From contig JAQGDQ010001182.1 in NCBI GenBank assembly GCA_030141605.1, positions 1 to 57,061 on the forward strand: DNA of 57,061 nt. Reading direction: 5' to 3'. The DNA comes from Tubiluchus corallicola. Lineage: Eukaryota; Priapulida; Priapulimorpha; Priapulimorphida; Tubiluchidae. The position numbers were made by a program, and so were the translations under genes. Under the pieces are notes generated by a model, which did no database searches, was not told the origin of the DNA, and saw only the letters and a list, made by a program, of their open reading frames with translations. Of the stretch, positions 11,701-25,200 are shown one piece after another. Numbering within the stretch: position 1 is the stretch's first letter; each line of letters starts with the position of its first letter.

Positions 11701-14700
11701 GCAACCATACATGATTACTAAAGTTTTATTATCACCTTGTATAAAAGGGGGTTTAGTAATAATGAGTTTCCTAGCAACCATACATGATTACTAAAGTTTT
11801 ATTATCACCTTGTATAAATGGGGGTCTAGTAATAATGAGTTTCCTAGCAACCATACATGATTACTAAAGTTTTATTATCGCCTTGTATAAACGGGGGTTT
11901 AGTAATAATAAGTTTCCTAGCAACCGTACATGATTACTAAAGTTTTATTATCACCTTGTATAAGAGGGGGTTTAGTAATAATGAGTTTCCTAGCAACCAT
12001 ACATGATTACTAAAGTTTTATTATCACCTTGTATAAGTGGGTGTTTAGTAATAATGAGTTTCCTAGCAACCATACATGATTACTAAAGTTTTATTATCAC
12101 CTTGTATAAACGCGGGTTTAGTAATAATGAGTTTCCTAGCAACCATACATGATTACTAAAGTTTTATTATCACCTTGTATAAACGGGAGTTTAGTAATAA
12201 TGAGTTTCCTAGCAACCGTACATGATTACTAAAGTTTTATTATCACCTTGTATAAATGGGGGTCTAGTAATAATGAGTTTCCTAGCAACCATACATGATT
12301 ACTAAAGTTTTATTATCACCTTGTATAAACGGGAGTTTAGTAATAATGAGTTTCCTAGCAACCTTTCATGATTACTAAAGTTTTATTATCACCTTGTATA
12401 AACGGGAGTTTAGTAATAATGAGTTTCCTAGTAACCATACATGATTACTAAAGTTTTATTATCACCTTGTATAAACGGGAGTTTAGTAATAATGAGTTTC
12501 CTAGCAACCATACATGATTACTAAAGTTTTATTATCACCTTGTATAAACGGGAGTTTAGTAATAATGAGTTTCCTAGCAACCGTACATGATTACTAAAGT
12601 TTTATTATCACCTTGTATAAATGGGGGTTTGGTAATAATGAGTTTCCTAGCAACCATACATGATTACTAAAGTTTTATTATCACCTTGTATAAATGGGGG
12701 TTTGGTAATAATGAGTTTCCTAGCAACCGTACATGATTACTAAAGTTTTATTATCACCTTGTATAAATGGGGGTCTAGTAATAATGAGTTTCCTAGCAAC
12801 CTTTCATGATTACTAAAGTTTTATTATCACCTTGTATAAACGGGAGTTTAGTAATAATGAGTTTCCTAGCAACCTTTCATGATTACTAAAGTTTTATTAT
12901 CACCTTGTATAAACGGGAGTTTAGTAATAATGAGTTTCCTAGCAACCATACATGATTACTAAAGTTTTATTATCACCTTGTATAAACGGGAGTTTAGTAA
13001 TAATGAGTTTCCTAGCAACCGTACATGATTACTAAAGTTTTATTATCACCTTGTATAAACGGGAGTTTAGTAATAATGAGTTTCCTAGCAACCGTACATG
13101 ATTACTAAAGTTTTATTATCACCTTGTATAAATGGGGGTTTAGTAATAATGAGTTTCCTAGTAACCATTCATGATTACTAAAGTTTTATTATCACCTTGT
13201 ATAAACGGGAGTTTAGTAATAATGAGTTTCCTAGCAACCATACATGATTACTAAAGTTTTATTATCACCTTGTATAAACGGGAGTTTAGTAATAATGAGT
13301 TTCCTAGCAACCGTACATGATTACTAAAGTTTTATTATCACCTTGTATAAATGGGGGTCTAGTAATAATGAGTTTCCTAGCAACCGTACATGATTACTAA
13401 AGTTTTATTATCACCTTGTATAAATGGGGGTTTAGTAATAATGAGTTTCCTAGCATACATGATTACTAAAGTTTTATTATCACCTTGGCAGGGACATAAT
13501 AAAATCATCTTACTACCGAGAATTACGTTATAAAAAGAATCGTATTACCAGGATTGGACTGTATAAATTTTGCTATACTAAGATAAATTGATTTGAACTT
13601 GGTTTCTCTATGTTAGCCTCATGTTGGTGACAACCCGGTTGTCCTGCACTTGTGTGAATGGGCCGTATCAACTAGAAGAAGCGGTGATCATCGAGCAATA
13701 GTTGTTGCTAAACTGTTGGAGAAACGACAAAATGAACTCTTGCCAGACGTACGTAAACCACACTTGTAAATAAGCCTTTTCATAGTTTCGTTGTATTCGC
13801 GCGCAGTTGCTGGAGGTCAAAGGTTAAGCGTACCACAGCAATGCGTCTTTAACTACAATCGTCACTTGACGTGTGGGTAAAGCAAAGTTGTCTACCGCAT
13901 AATTTCAGTAACTTCAGTTCTTTTTCGTGGACTTAACTAATTATGCATTAGTCTGTGCATAGAGTGATTTACTGGTACGATCTTGCTTGGGAACAAGAAA
14001 GAATGAACTAGGTAAGGTCAGAGTTTCCACTGTCAGGGAAAATCCTAAAAATCCTTGAAAATACAGGCTATCCTGGAAAGTCAGAGAAAAGGGTAATTTG
14101 GTCAGGGAAAATGATGAAAATGGGGCGAAAAGTCAGGGAAATTGGAGGGGGTTGCAAAACTGATCACAGTGAATCGATTTTTCCAAACATATTTTTTCAT
14201 TTCAATAATTCGTGTTTAGATTAAATTTCACCATGACAGGCTTCCAGTTTTGATTTCTGCTCCAAAAATAATGATTGGCTGACACATTATATATCAGTAT
14301 ATGTATGCACATCCATGCATGAAAATGTTTTAATATGTATACTGATAATGCAATTTCTGTTTATCGTAGTCATGGAAAATCAATATTTGGTCAGGGAAAT
14401 GACATGGAGAAGTCAGGAAAATTCCTTTTAAAATTCTGTGGGAACCCTGTAAGGTTCTAGCTGTTAGAACTGTTACTATTACAATAGTATGGCTCAACAA
14501 GGTGTTGTCAAGTGTACACAAATGTGTTGTCTGCTACACTTACCATTTGGCCTCAAAATATTAAAGTATTAAAATAAAGAGATGCTCTATATCTTTCAGA
14601 AATGACACTGCAGACAAACTATGTTATATTAAAGAGACAGTCTTAAAACTCTACGAGCAATGGTTATCTCATTTAAACAGAATTTTTGAAGTGGAAACTT

Positions 14701-17700
14701 ATTTAGGCAATGTAGGGAATCTTAAAGGTAGAAAGGCATTGATAAAATTTAAAACTAGCGTTCATCGTTTGGCGATCGAAACTAGTAGATATGTAAGATC
14801 ACCTATTCCACGTGAAAATCGAGTTTGCAGTGTCTGCAATGTTGTAGAAGATAAATGCCATTTTTTATTGTACTGCTCAAGACATAGTTCTGCCCTTAAC
14901 TTGATGTTGAACACAGTTTCTCAGTTTGTTCCTACTTTTAGTGTTTTAACTGAAAATGAAAAACAGTTTTGTTTGATGCAGCCACAAAACACTGTCATAC
15001 AATGTGCAGTGGAAAAATTTATTCGAAAATGCATGTAATCTATTGTATGAAATGTTTGTTATTGTTTTAATTGGCCTTGCTGACCTGTTCATATTGATCG
15101 GCCTTGCTGACCTGTTCATATTGATCGGCCTTGCTGACCTGTTCATATTGATCGGCCTTGCTGACCTGTTCATATTGATCGGCCTTGCTGACCTGTTCAT
15201 ATTGATCGGCCTTGCTGACCTGTTCAATAAACTATCCATCTATATAATTGTATTTGTAAAAACGTAATACAATGGTAGCGTGTACTGTTATGATCGATGT
15301 AGTTAACTAAGTTTATTTATGTGTAGTATTTCTGCATTGACATTTGATAATTCGTTCTTTCATTGGCTAGAAAATATCAAATAACAATAATTACTGCAGC
15401 ACGTCACTCACTGCGGCTGTGTGGTTTTTTTCGTGCTTCAGTCTAATGAAGGTGAGGCCGGAGAAGAAAGGGAAGGCAGTTATTCACATCCCGTGTTTCA
15501 GAACCTTTTGCTTCATTTCCTAGACACACAAGCGCCTGTTCAAGGTATAATTCTCTACACACTCAAGCAGGAATGTTACCGAAACTGAGATTACAAACCG
15601 AAACCGAAATTTATGAAACATAGGAAACTGATACCGAAAGAGAACCGAACTGAGATCATTTTTGCAAAACCAACTATTACCAAAACTGAATCAACATCTG
15701 AAATAAATAAAATACTTTCTTTTTGCATGTATTTGCTCTGATACAAGCTTGATAAAGTAGCTAGGCAAAAAATCTTAATCAAAAAAGTAGAACAATGTTT
15801 AAAGTTAAAAATCATCAAGCTTTACAAAAATTGACAAATTTTCATTTTGTAAATATTTTGTTGCCTATATTTCATAAAATATAAAATTAAACTTGGTTTT
15901 ATTCAAGTTACACTTTCATATTTCGATTGATTGTGCCTGGAGACCTTAAAGCTTCACATTCGTCAGCACTGAAGATATGCCATATTGCCGTAAAACGTAT
16001 GCTACAAATGGTATAAAAAGTTAAATAAACGATATTTACGTTTCATTTGTACTACTTTAACCGAAAATTTTCAACTATTTAACATCTAATAAAGTAAGCT
16101 GGATAAATGCTACTACTCGGAATCATGCTACCAAAGGTTCCTCTAGAAAAACTAGCTAATTTTTGACGAAAACAAAACTCAACCGAAAGCGCAACTATCG
16201 ACAAACTAAAACGAAATTTCATTTTAGGTAACATTCCTGCACTCAAGCAGTATTGTTGTTTGTACATTAGGTCTTTGTACTCTTATTACCCTAACAGTTG
16301 GGCTTCACAAAAGCATTTTGTGAAAGAATATGAATATATATAAATCAAAAAATTTAACTCAAAACAACTTCGTATAGATAGATATATATATATGTGTGTG
16401 TGTGTAGACGTACTAATACATACCAATTAAGCGTCTACTAATTAACACAATTGCAAAATACATTTATATATATATATACGAAGTTGTTTTGAGTTGAATT
16501 TTTTCATTTTTATTATCTTTGTTTCCTACAGAAGAAAAGTCATCTTTAGATAGACGAACGCCATTTCCTAACTTAGTGTTGCTATTTTACGAGCTGATCA
16601 GACACGACGTGTTCTCTCACGATCAGTACATGTGCACGTTGATTTCTCGTGGTGATTTGACCGCACTGCCCACTGTTGGTGTCAGCATCTTACCGCAGAC
16701 GCCGTACACGATGGGACCGGAGTCCGTTCGAAGTGTTCAGGTTTGTTTGCTTTTTTACTCTTTGTGTTTTGTCAGATGTTCACTTAATTGTTTACTTGTA
16801 AATTAGGACTAATATTGACATACTTAATCTGCTATAATTATAATTACTTACTAGCAAAGGCCCCGCAAAAGATTTTGCGTATAAATACACGTGTGATCAA
16901 TAATACGCGAACATCCTACATAGTCCGCAAAAATACGCGAACATCCTGCCTACTGTTTGTCTACTTACCTAACGCAAAGACAGTAGCGGCAGCTTTTACT
17001 GAATTAAAGTTATAAGGTTATAGGCAGAGTATAATGGATTGACGTCACAACAATGGGTTTGCGTCAGCAGTTTTCTAAGCGAAAATTGCCGAAAATGGAA
17101 CATGTAATTAACTCGTCGTCACTCCTCTCGGTGGACCTGCCCTAAAGTATAGCCCACATTATCGTGTAGCCCCGCTTTTCCTCTTTCTAAAGAGCCATAT
17201 ATCTCCTTCCGAGAGTCCCACCAGGCGCCGCTAGAACGTTTTTCCCGCAGGCTGTTTGGCCAAAATTTCGAAAAAATCTGTGTCGAAGCTGTAGCGTCGA
17301 ATCTTATATATATATATTAAGCCCATACCAAGAATATTAATATATAGATAAGTACAGTCACATATGTGCAAATTTGGTTATTTACCTGATCTATTACCTA
17401 AGCACTCAGTGTTTTTTCATCCTTCTAGTTTCAATTATAGTAAGTCCTCGCTCAACGATGCTAATGCGTTTCAATAAAACACGACGTTAAGCGAAACGCC
17501 GTTAAACGAAGCCAAGATTTCCATAGAAAGTAATGTAGAAGAGCTGGGATACGTTCCAGAGGCAAAAATCACTGCTGCTTAAATCATATAAATTAAACAT
17601 TGTTTGAGTTTTTCTCATGTTTCTACTGATGAATTTCTTTCTGCTTACCTGAAACCACCTATATATCTTACTTACCTGGTTTCTGCTTCCTTAACATTTA

Positions 17701-20700
17701 AGTGTAGGCAGGGGTTAAACAATAAACACTACTGTCACTGTAGCCAGAGTCAGAGCCAAGTGCTGGGCAACCTTGGGAATTGTATCTAGTCTGCTTACTA
17801 TAGCAACAGGTTGCAGGCAAAATTCCTTGCATAAAGTTTGCTCCCAGGTCTCGCTTGATACAAACGGCATTTAGTGGTCAGTCGGGAAGCAAAACCGTAT
17901 ACTGTACTTGTATAATAATGCAGTGTTTATGTTACTAGTGCATTTATAGAAGAGAATAACGCAATACGTACTGTCTTAATGCATCAAATTAGGTAAAAAA
18001 AAGTTGTCGTCATTACAGAGAAACAGTGCATCGTTAAGTGGGAAAGGAGTCAAATGTTCAGCGTCGTTAAAACGAAACGTCGCTAAACGTTGAGTCGTTA
18101 AGCGAGGATTTATTGTACGTGCCTTATATATAATGCATTTAAATGCACACTAGAACTATATATGTATATTATTCGCATATCTCGCAACATGCAATCAGTA
18201 ACAAAACAAATAAAGGGAATAACAACACACAAGTTATTCATAAACACATATTAGAAACATATGTACAAGTTATTCAGTCAACAAGGTTAGTAACATTTCT
18301 TCCATTTTATCCATTGTAAAACCAGCAATTACATATTCATTAGAATGTTAAGATCAGTAATGTCGATCTAAATCGTAATATAAAATCCAATTCTTTCAAA
18401 TGTTGCAGTAGACATGAATAGTCTATTTTTACCAAGTATCGACATGCTTGAGTATTTACTCATTATATTCTATGTAACCAAAAACCTTATAACACATTTA
18501 AAGGAAAGCAGGATAATTTTTCATATACTGCCTCATTTTCAAGTCTGATAAAAAGTATACACTTTAACACAATTAATACTGCAAAAGTTTGTGATAGTTG
18601 AATAATAGATTAAAATCTTAATGAACAATGAGCTCGCCCAACTATTGATGACATCACAAACTAACATAATTTTCAATAGCAAAATATTCTACGATTGTTT
18701 TGCACGTGTTTGTGAAAGCAGAAATTGAAGTACTGTGCTACTGTAAGATATTTAATGTGTTGTATTAAAACTAGGCAAGCTTTAAGATAAAAGTTCAAAT
18801 GTCACATTTATTGCTGTGCTCACTCATGAGCTGTCGAACGTCCGCAGCTTGTCGCAAACTAACACATCTGAACTGAGAGGTACAGCACTTGTGTTTTTGT
18901 GCAATGCGTTTGCAAAATGCAGGCTCTAGTGCCCAGTTTTGACCTACAGTTTAAGATTGTGTCCGGTTTTGCTTTAATGCATTTAGAAGATTAGATTTAA
19001 CCACAATACAGTTTTTAGTGTTTATCAACCTGCTTACCATCGTCTTTATCAACCTGCTTACCATCGTTTTTATCAACCTGCTTACCATCGTCTTTATCAA
19101 CCTGCTTACCATCGTCTTTATCAACCTGCTTACCATCGTCTTTATCAACCTGCTTACCATCGTCTTTATCAACCTGCTTACCATCGTCTTTATCAACCTG
19201 CTTACCATCGTCTTTATCAACCTGCTTACCATCGTCTTTATCAACCTGCTTACCATCGTCTTTATCAACCTGCTTACAATCGTCTTTATCAACCTGCTTA
19301 CCATCGTCTTTATCAACCTGCTTACCATCGTCTGTATCAACCTGCTTACCATCGTCTGTATCAACCTGCTTACCATCGTCTTTATCAACCTGCTTACCAT
19401 CGTCTTTATCAACCTGCTTACCATCGCTTTATCAACCTGCTTACAATCGTCTTTATCAACCTGCTTACCATCGTCTTTATCAACCTGCTTACAATCGTCT
19501 TTATCAACCTGCTTACAATCGTCTTTATCAACCTGCTTACCATCGTCTTTATCAACCTGCTTACCATCGTCTTTATCAACCTGCTTACCATCCTCTATCA
19601 ACCTGCTTACCATCCTCTTTATCAACCTGCTTACCATCCTCTTTATCAACCTGCTTACCATCATCTTTATCAACCTGCTTACTATCGTCTTTATCAACCT
19701 GCTTACCATCGTCTTTATCAACCTGCTTACCATCGTCTTTATCGACCTGCTTACCATCATCTTTATTAACCTGCTTACCATCATCTTTATCAACCTGCTT
19801 ACCATCATCTTTATCAACCAGCTTACTATCGTCTTTATCAACCTGCTTATCATCGTCTTTATCAACCTGCTTACCATCGTCTTTATCAACCTGCTTACTA
19901 TCGTCTTTATCAACCTGCTTACCATCGTCTTTATCGACCTGCTTACCATCATCTTTATTAACCTGCTTACCATTGTCTTTATCAACCTGCTTACCACCGT
20001 CTTTATCAACCAGCTTACCATCGTCTTTATCAACCAGCTTACCATCGTCTTTATCAACTTGCTTACCATCATCTTTATCAACCTGCTTATCATCGTCTTT
20101 ATCAACCTGCTTACCTTCGTCTTTATCAACCTGCTTACCATCGTCTTTATCAACCTGCTTACCATCGTCTTTATCAGCCTGCTTACCATCGTCTTTATCA
20201 ACCTGCTTACCATCGTCTTTATCAACCTGCTTACCATCGTCTTTATCAACCTGCTTGCCATCGTCTTTATCAGCCTGCTTACCATCATCTTTATCAACCT
20301 GCTTACAATCGTCTTTATCAACTTGCTTACCATCGTCTTTATTAACCTGCTTACCATCGTCTTTATCAACCTGCTTACCATCGTCTTTATCAACCTGCTT
20401 ACCATCGTCCTTATCAACCTGCTTACCATCGTCTTTATCAACCTGCTTGCCACCGTCTTATTTATATTTTGTCTCATCACTTTTGTGATATCAACATTCA
20501 CATAACAAAATATTCATTCATCAGTTGCAAAGTTCATCTGTGTTTCTGATTTCAGCCACCGGATTCGGAACCGATGCACCACATGGATTTAGATGTCAAT
20601 TCTAAAATGGATCTCGGCATCGGCATGAAAATGGAAGACGTTAACGATGATTTTAATAGGGCTTTTACGAACTTTATTAAAGACGAAATGCCTCCTAGTG

Positions 20701-22062
20701 TTGGTCCGTGTAAGTACATTGTTGTTACAGTTGAGATGGTTTTTTTAAATGCTTGGACTATGTCAATATTTACCGCATTTAACAAATAGGGAGTTTAGCA
20801 CTTTTATATGAGCTGCGGTTATGTAGGGATGTTAAACAATACAAATTTGGAAATACAATAACAATGAGATAACAATAAACTATTTTTTAGATGATACATT
20901 ATTTAATACTTCAGTGCATTCAGTGCTGTACACTTACATGGCTGCTAGTTATGAAACACAAGTTCATTGGTCATAAAGGGAATTAAAAAATGAACTGCTG
21001 CCATATTTGTTTCTTGCTTATAACGGTTTTTTTATGTAGCTTCAGTCAAATCGGAAAAGCCCGACTTTCAACCTAACACCCCGGCTCCGCCTGGTGGTTA
21101 CGCTGACAAGCAAGTGCAACAGAAGCTGTCGCGACATTACCAGTACACGCTGCACTTTCCGCTGCCTAAAGACGACCTCTACTTGCACGAGGGCAATCAA
21201 CGTTTAGTTGCTTTGTACGGTGTTGGGAAAACAAGAGATGAAGCGAAACAGATTGTGAAGAAAGTCTCGCATGATATACAGAAGTTGTTCGGGTATTTGT
21301 AGTTTTCTGTTGCTTTGTTTACTTGTTTGTGACTTTCTTTGTTGATTGAAACAAACAAGAAGTTTGGTGATGTGTGTCTGTGTGGCATTTGATTTAAAAA
21401 ATTATTTTTACTTTCCAAATCAGCGCACTACAAGTGCCTGTAAAGAAAATAGCTGTAAAGTGATTCACCTGCTGGTGTGGAAAGTTTCAGAAGTTTCTTG
21501 TTTGTCAACAAATAGTACAGTGCTTAAATTTAGGTTGTCTATCTTGTTCGTACTATGATACTGCTTATTTACGATAAAATTTTACACATTATCAATCGGC
21601 GCTCTAATATTTTTTTGCAGGAAAAAGAATTCTTTGGATTTGTCTGACGGCTCAGTGAAGATAAAGAAGAGCAAAGATCCGTCGTGTACCTTTGAAAATA
21701 TTTTCAACAAATTTCAGGTGCAATTCAGTTATTTTATCCATCCTGCCGACTAAAATCAACTCATACTAATACTTATAGTACAACTTAGAACTAGTCCAGT
21801 TTCAGCTGCCCCCTCGTTTTTGGAATGTGCTTTTAGACGAGCTCAAAAACTCAAAAAGTATTCCTGTTTTTGTAATGTAAAATTAAAACATTTTTATTCT
21901 TAGAATATGTTTAACTTTTCATTTTAATTCGTGTCTGTACAACATAGTAAATTCTGTCTTTTAAATGTTTACGTAAATTTTGTTCTTTAAAATGTGGCTC
22001 GTAGATATTTTTTGAATTTTGAATATCCAAAGATCATTTTTATTCGGATTTTAGGTAATAAA

Positions 22063-22128
<66 letters not shown>

Positions 22129-22171
22129 GTTATTATTATTATTATTATTATTACTATTATTATTACTACTG

Positions 22172-22245
<74 letters not shown>

Positions 22246-25200
22246 ACCACTGCCGCTGCTGCTGCTACTACTACTACTACTACTACTACTACCACTACTA
22301 CTACTACTACTATTATTATTAAATTTGCTTTGTGCAACTACATGTTTCAGTAACACTGAGAGTAAGAAATAAGAACTTTAGAATAAACTGGAAGTTCGCT
22401 CGTCTTAAACTCTCTCAAAACTCAGATATTTTATTTTTCAGACTCTTTCGTACTTTGATCAGCACCAAGTTACAAACAGTTGTGCTTCTCATGTTCTGGA
22501 ATTGCTGAATTCATTTGCCACTGACGCGAATTACGAATCAAATTATCTTCCGGTCGTGGAGAACATCGGTTTCCTGTTCGACCTGATGGAACACGCACTA
22601 AACGTGAACGGTTTGCTAGAATTTTGCAATCAGGTTCGTGAATTTTTTCTCTTCTATCAATTTGGTCAACGTGAAAGTGAGTTTCTATGCATTAGTCAAA
22701 CAAAGATTGTACTTTTTTATAGACTTAAACATAGATGTGCTAGACAAAGTTCTGCTTTTTGTTTTTGCTATATAATAGATTTTCCACAGCCCAATTACAG
22801 GTTGCATCTTCAGTGTTGTTGTTGTTGTTGTTGTTGTTGTTGGTATCCTTCTGTCTCGGAAGACAATGGAGTGTGCACCAAGAGAGTCAGTTATTAATCA
22901 CATTGATGGAGCTGCAGCGTCGACTGTGGCTGAGCAGTGCGATCCTTGAACGTCTCCAGGGCGCACGCCTGGGCAAGGGGTATGGAGATCCTGAGCTGCC
23001 CAGATAACAGGAACCCCTTCTCTTCCTCCCTGGTGTAGTCTAAAGGAAAGCGGAGTGTTACGTTTGGCACCAGGTTGGCTGCAGGAGCTGCCGGAGTCAG
23101 TGAGCATGCTGCACTGGTTCGTCTTCGGGGCTCCACTCCTGATTTGGAAGGTTTACTCCTCTACACATGGCCGTTGGATCACTTGAGCTCCTCCGCCTAG
23201 TGTCGAGATACAGTGTGGGCATCTTCAGTGTAAACAATAAGTAACAAAAACGTATCCGTATCCACATCGGGATCCTACATAAACGCCACTTAATCTAGCA
23301 GAAAAGTGACCTCCCTATGACTGCTGATGCATATGCCTTAACGATCATTATATTGACGATGAAGAAGCAGATAAATAAATAATAAATTAGCTAATGTTGT
23401 AAGCCGTCAATGTTAATACTAACCACTGTTAATATACAGGTCGTATTCCAAATCTTTCTCATTTTTAAGATGGGAACCGCCAAATTTCTTTCTATAGAAA
23501 AACCACAGACTTTCTGTGTTATTTTTTGAGTTGCATGTATATTTTACCTTCAAATGGCCTGTCACTTTAATTGGTTACATATTGTGTACTTTAGTTAAGT
23601 ACCTAATAGTCACCAACCTCTGGTCAGTTGGACAGCCATGCAAAGCAATTAGCTGAATTTATTTATTTATTATTTATTAAATATATCCACAATGATCATT
23701 ACAGCATTGTACATAAAATTATTTAATACTATATTTATTATTATGTTCACAAGATGCCAAGTCGCAAATGACCCGTGGGGTACTCAAGAAGTAATTACTT
23801 GTTTAGAGTACCCCAAATGAATGTGGACTGAGTGTAATAGAAAAGAGCACTAAAGGAGTAGAAAGAAAGGTTAATAGAGAATAGAAAGAAAGAGAAAGAT
23901 GTGATGGTATCTGTATGAAGTAACATGAACTATAGAAATGAAAAAATTGACATAGACAGCAACGCAATGGATTCCGACAGGGACAGCAGTGTAATTAATC
24001 AAATTGATTTATTCTGTATAATTAGAAAAGATTTCACTTTTGAAATTTCTTTTGAAGTTATTTATAGATAATGTACTAAGTACTATGTACTATATTAAAT
24101 GCTATACTGTATGTATGTACTATATTAAATGCTATACTGTATGTGTTGTACATGTATTTCAGTTGTTGAAAATGATACCTGCAGTTTCGGGTCAGTTGGA
24201 CAGCCGTGCAAAGCAGTTAGCTAAACAGTATCCGACGTCGTTATGTCTGCATTGCGTCGCAGTGTTTCGCAAGTACCATGCTTGGCTTCTTGTCCAGGAC
24301 CAAGAGCAAATACTTATCACGTTTGAAGCGTAAGTCTCTTGTTTATCTATGTAAAGTGTGTTGTAGGTATTACTGAGTAAAGCGAGTCGAAAGCTTTTTT
24401 ATATAGACATATAAAGGTAACGTACATAATCAGAATTTCTGTTACTCATCTAAGAGACATAGCAGCTCGTCTTTTCGACAAAACTGCCGAAATTGCGCAT
24501 CCTTGCTGAATTTCAACTTGCATCAAACCAAATTTTCATGCACATAAAAGAACTTATAAAATCATTAATTTCTATTTCTTTTTATTGAACATTTGTTGTT
24601 AAGTTATTTAAAGCTTTAAATATTGAAATTCTTTAGGGAAAAATATTCATTTCTTATGAATTAGGCCTCCGTGTACTGTACATTTACCATTAGTGATCGT
24701 TTGGCATAGTCGTCAATCATGAAAACCATAACCAAGGTTACCAAAACAACCAAAGTTAAGCAATGACTAGCCTGGCTGGTAAACGAATGGATATCCACTG
24801 AATTTAATACTCATTGTAGGCCATTTTGTTTGCCACACTTCTCTTGGGAGGATACATACAGCCCCATCGAACCTCCCACGTTAACTAAGCCCACCATCCA
24901 AGACCTAGCTTTCATAGTCCTGTGTTTGCATGGCTTTATTTGTATGGTAATTCTTCTACAAGTGACTGGTATGTTTATGTTTTCTAGGTTAATTAATGTT
25001 GTCCATTACGTGTCAAATCCGCTAGACTGTACTTCAGCTGAAAGATGCATTCTTGCTTATGTCTATGACTTATATACATCTCAGGGCGTTGTCAAGGTAA
25101 CATGTTTTTGTATACATCTCGGGGCGTTGTCCAGGTAACGTGTTTTTGTATACATCTCGGGGCGTTGTCAAGGTAACGTGTTTTTGTATACATCTCAGGG

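Noticed and set aside
18951-20501. 516- and 495-codon open frames on both strands, repeated at 36546-38100
   Set aside because: They are made wholly of a 24 bp repeat whose length is a multiple of 3; no ATG context, no domain, and both strands are equally open.
21987-22372. Poly-Leu, poly-Ser/Gly/Asn, poly-Ala/Thr frames
   Set aside because: By-products of the trinucleotide tract in all frames; the tract lies in an intron between exons k and l.
22898-23136. GC-rich frames of 69-82 codons in the SINE-like element
   Set aside because: They overlap each other on both strands inside a retroposon with target duplications and carry no domain.
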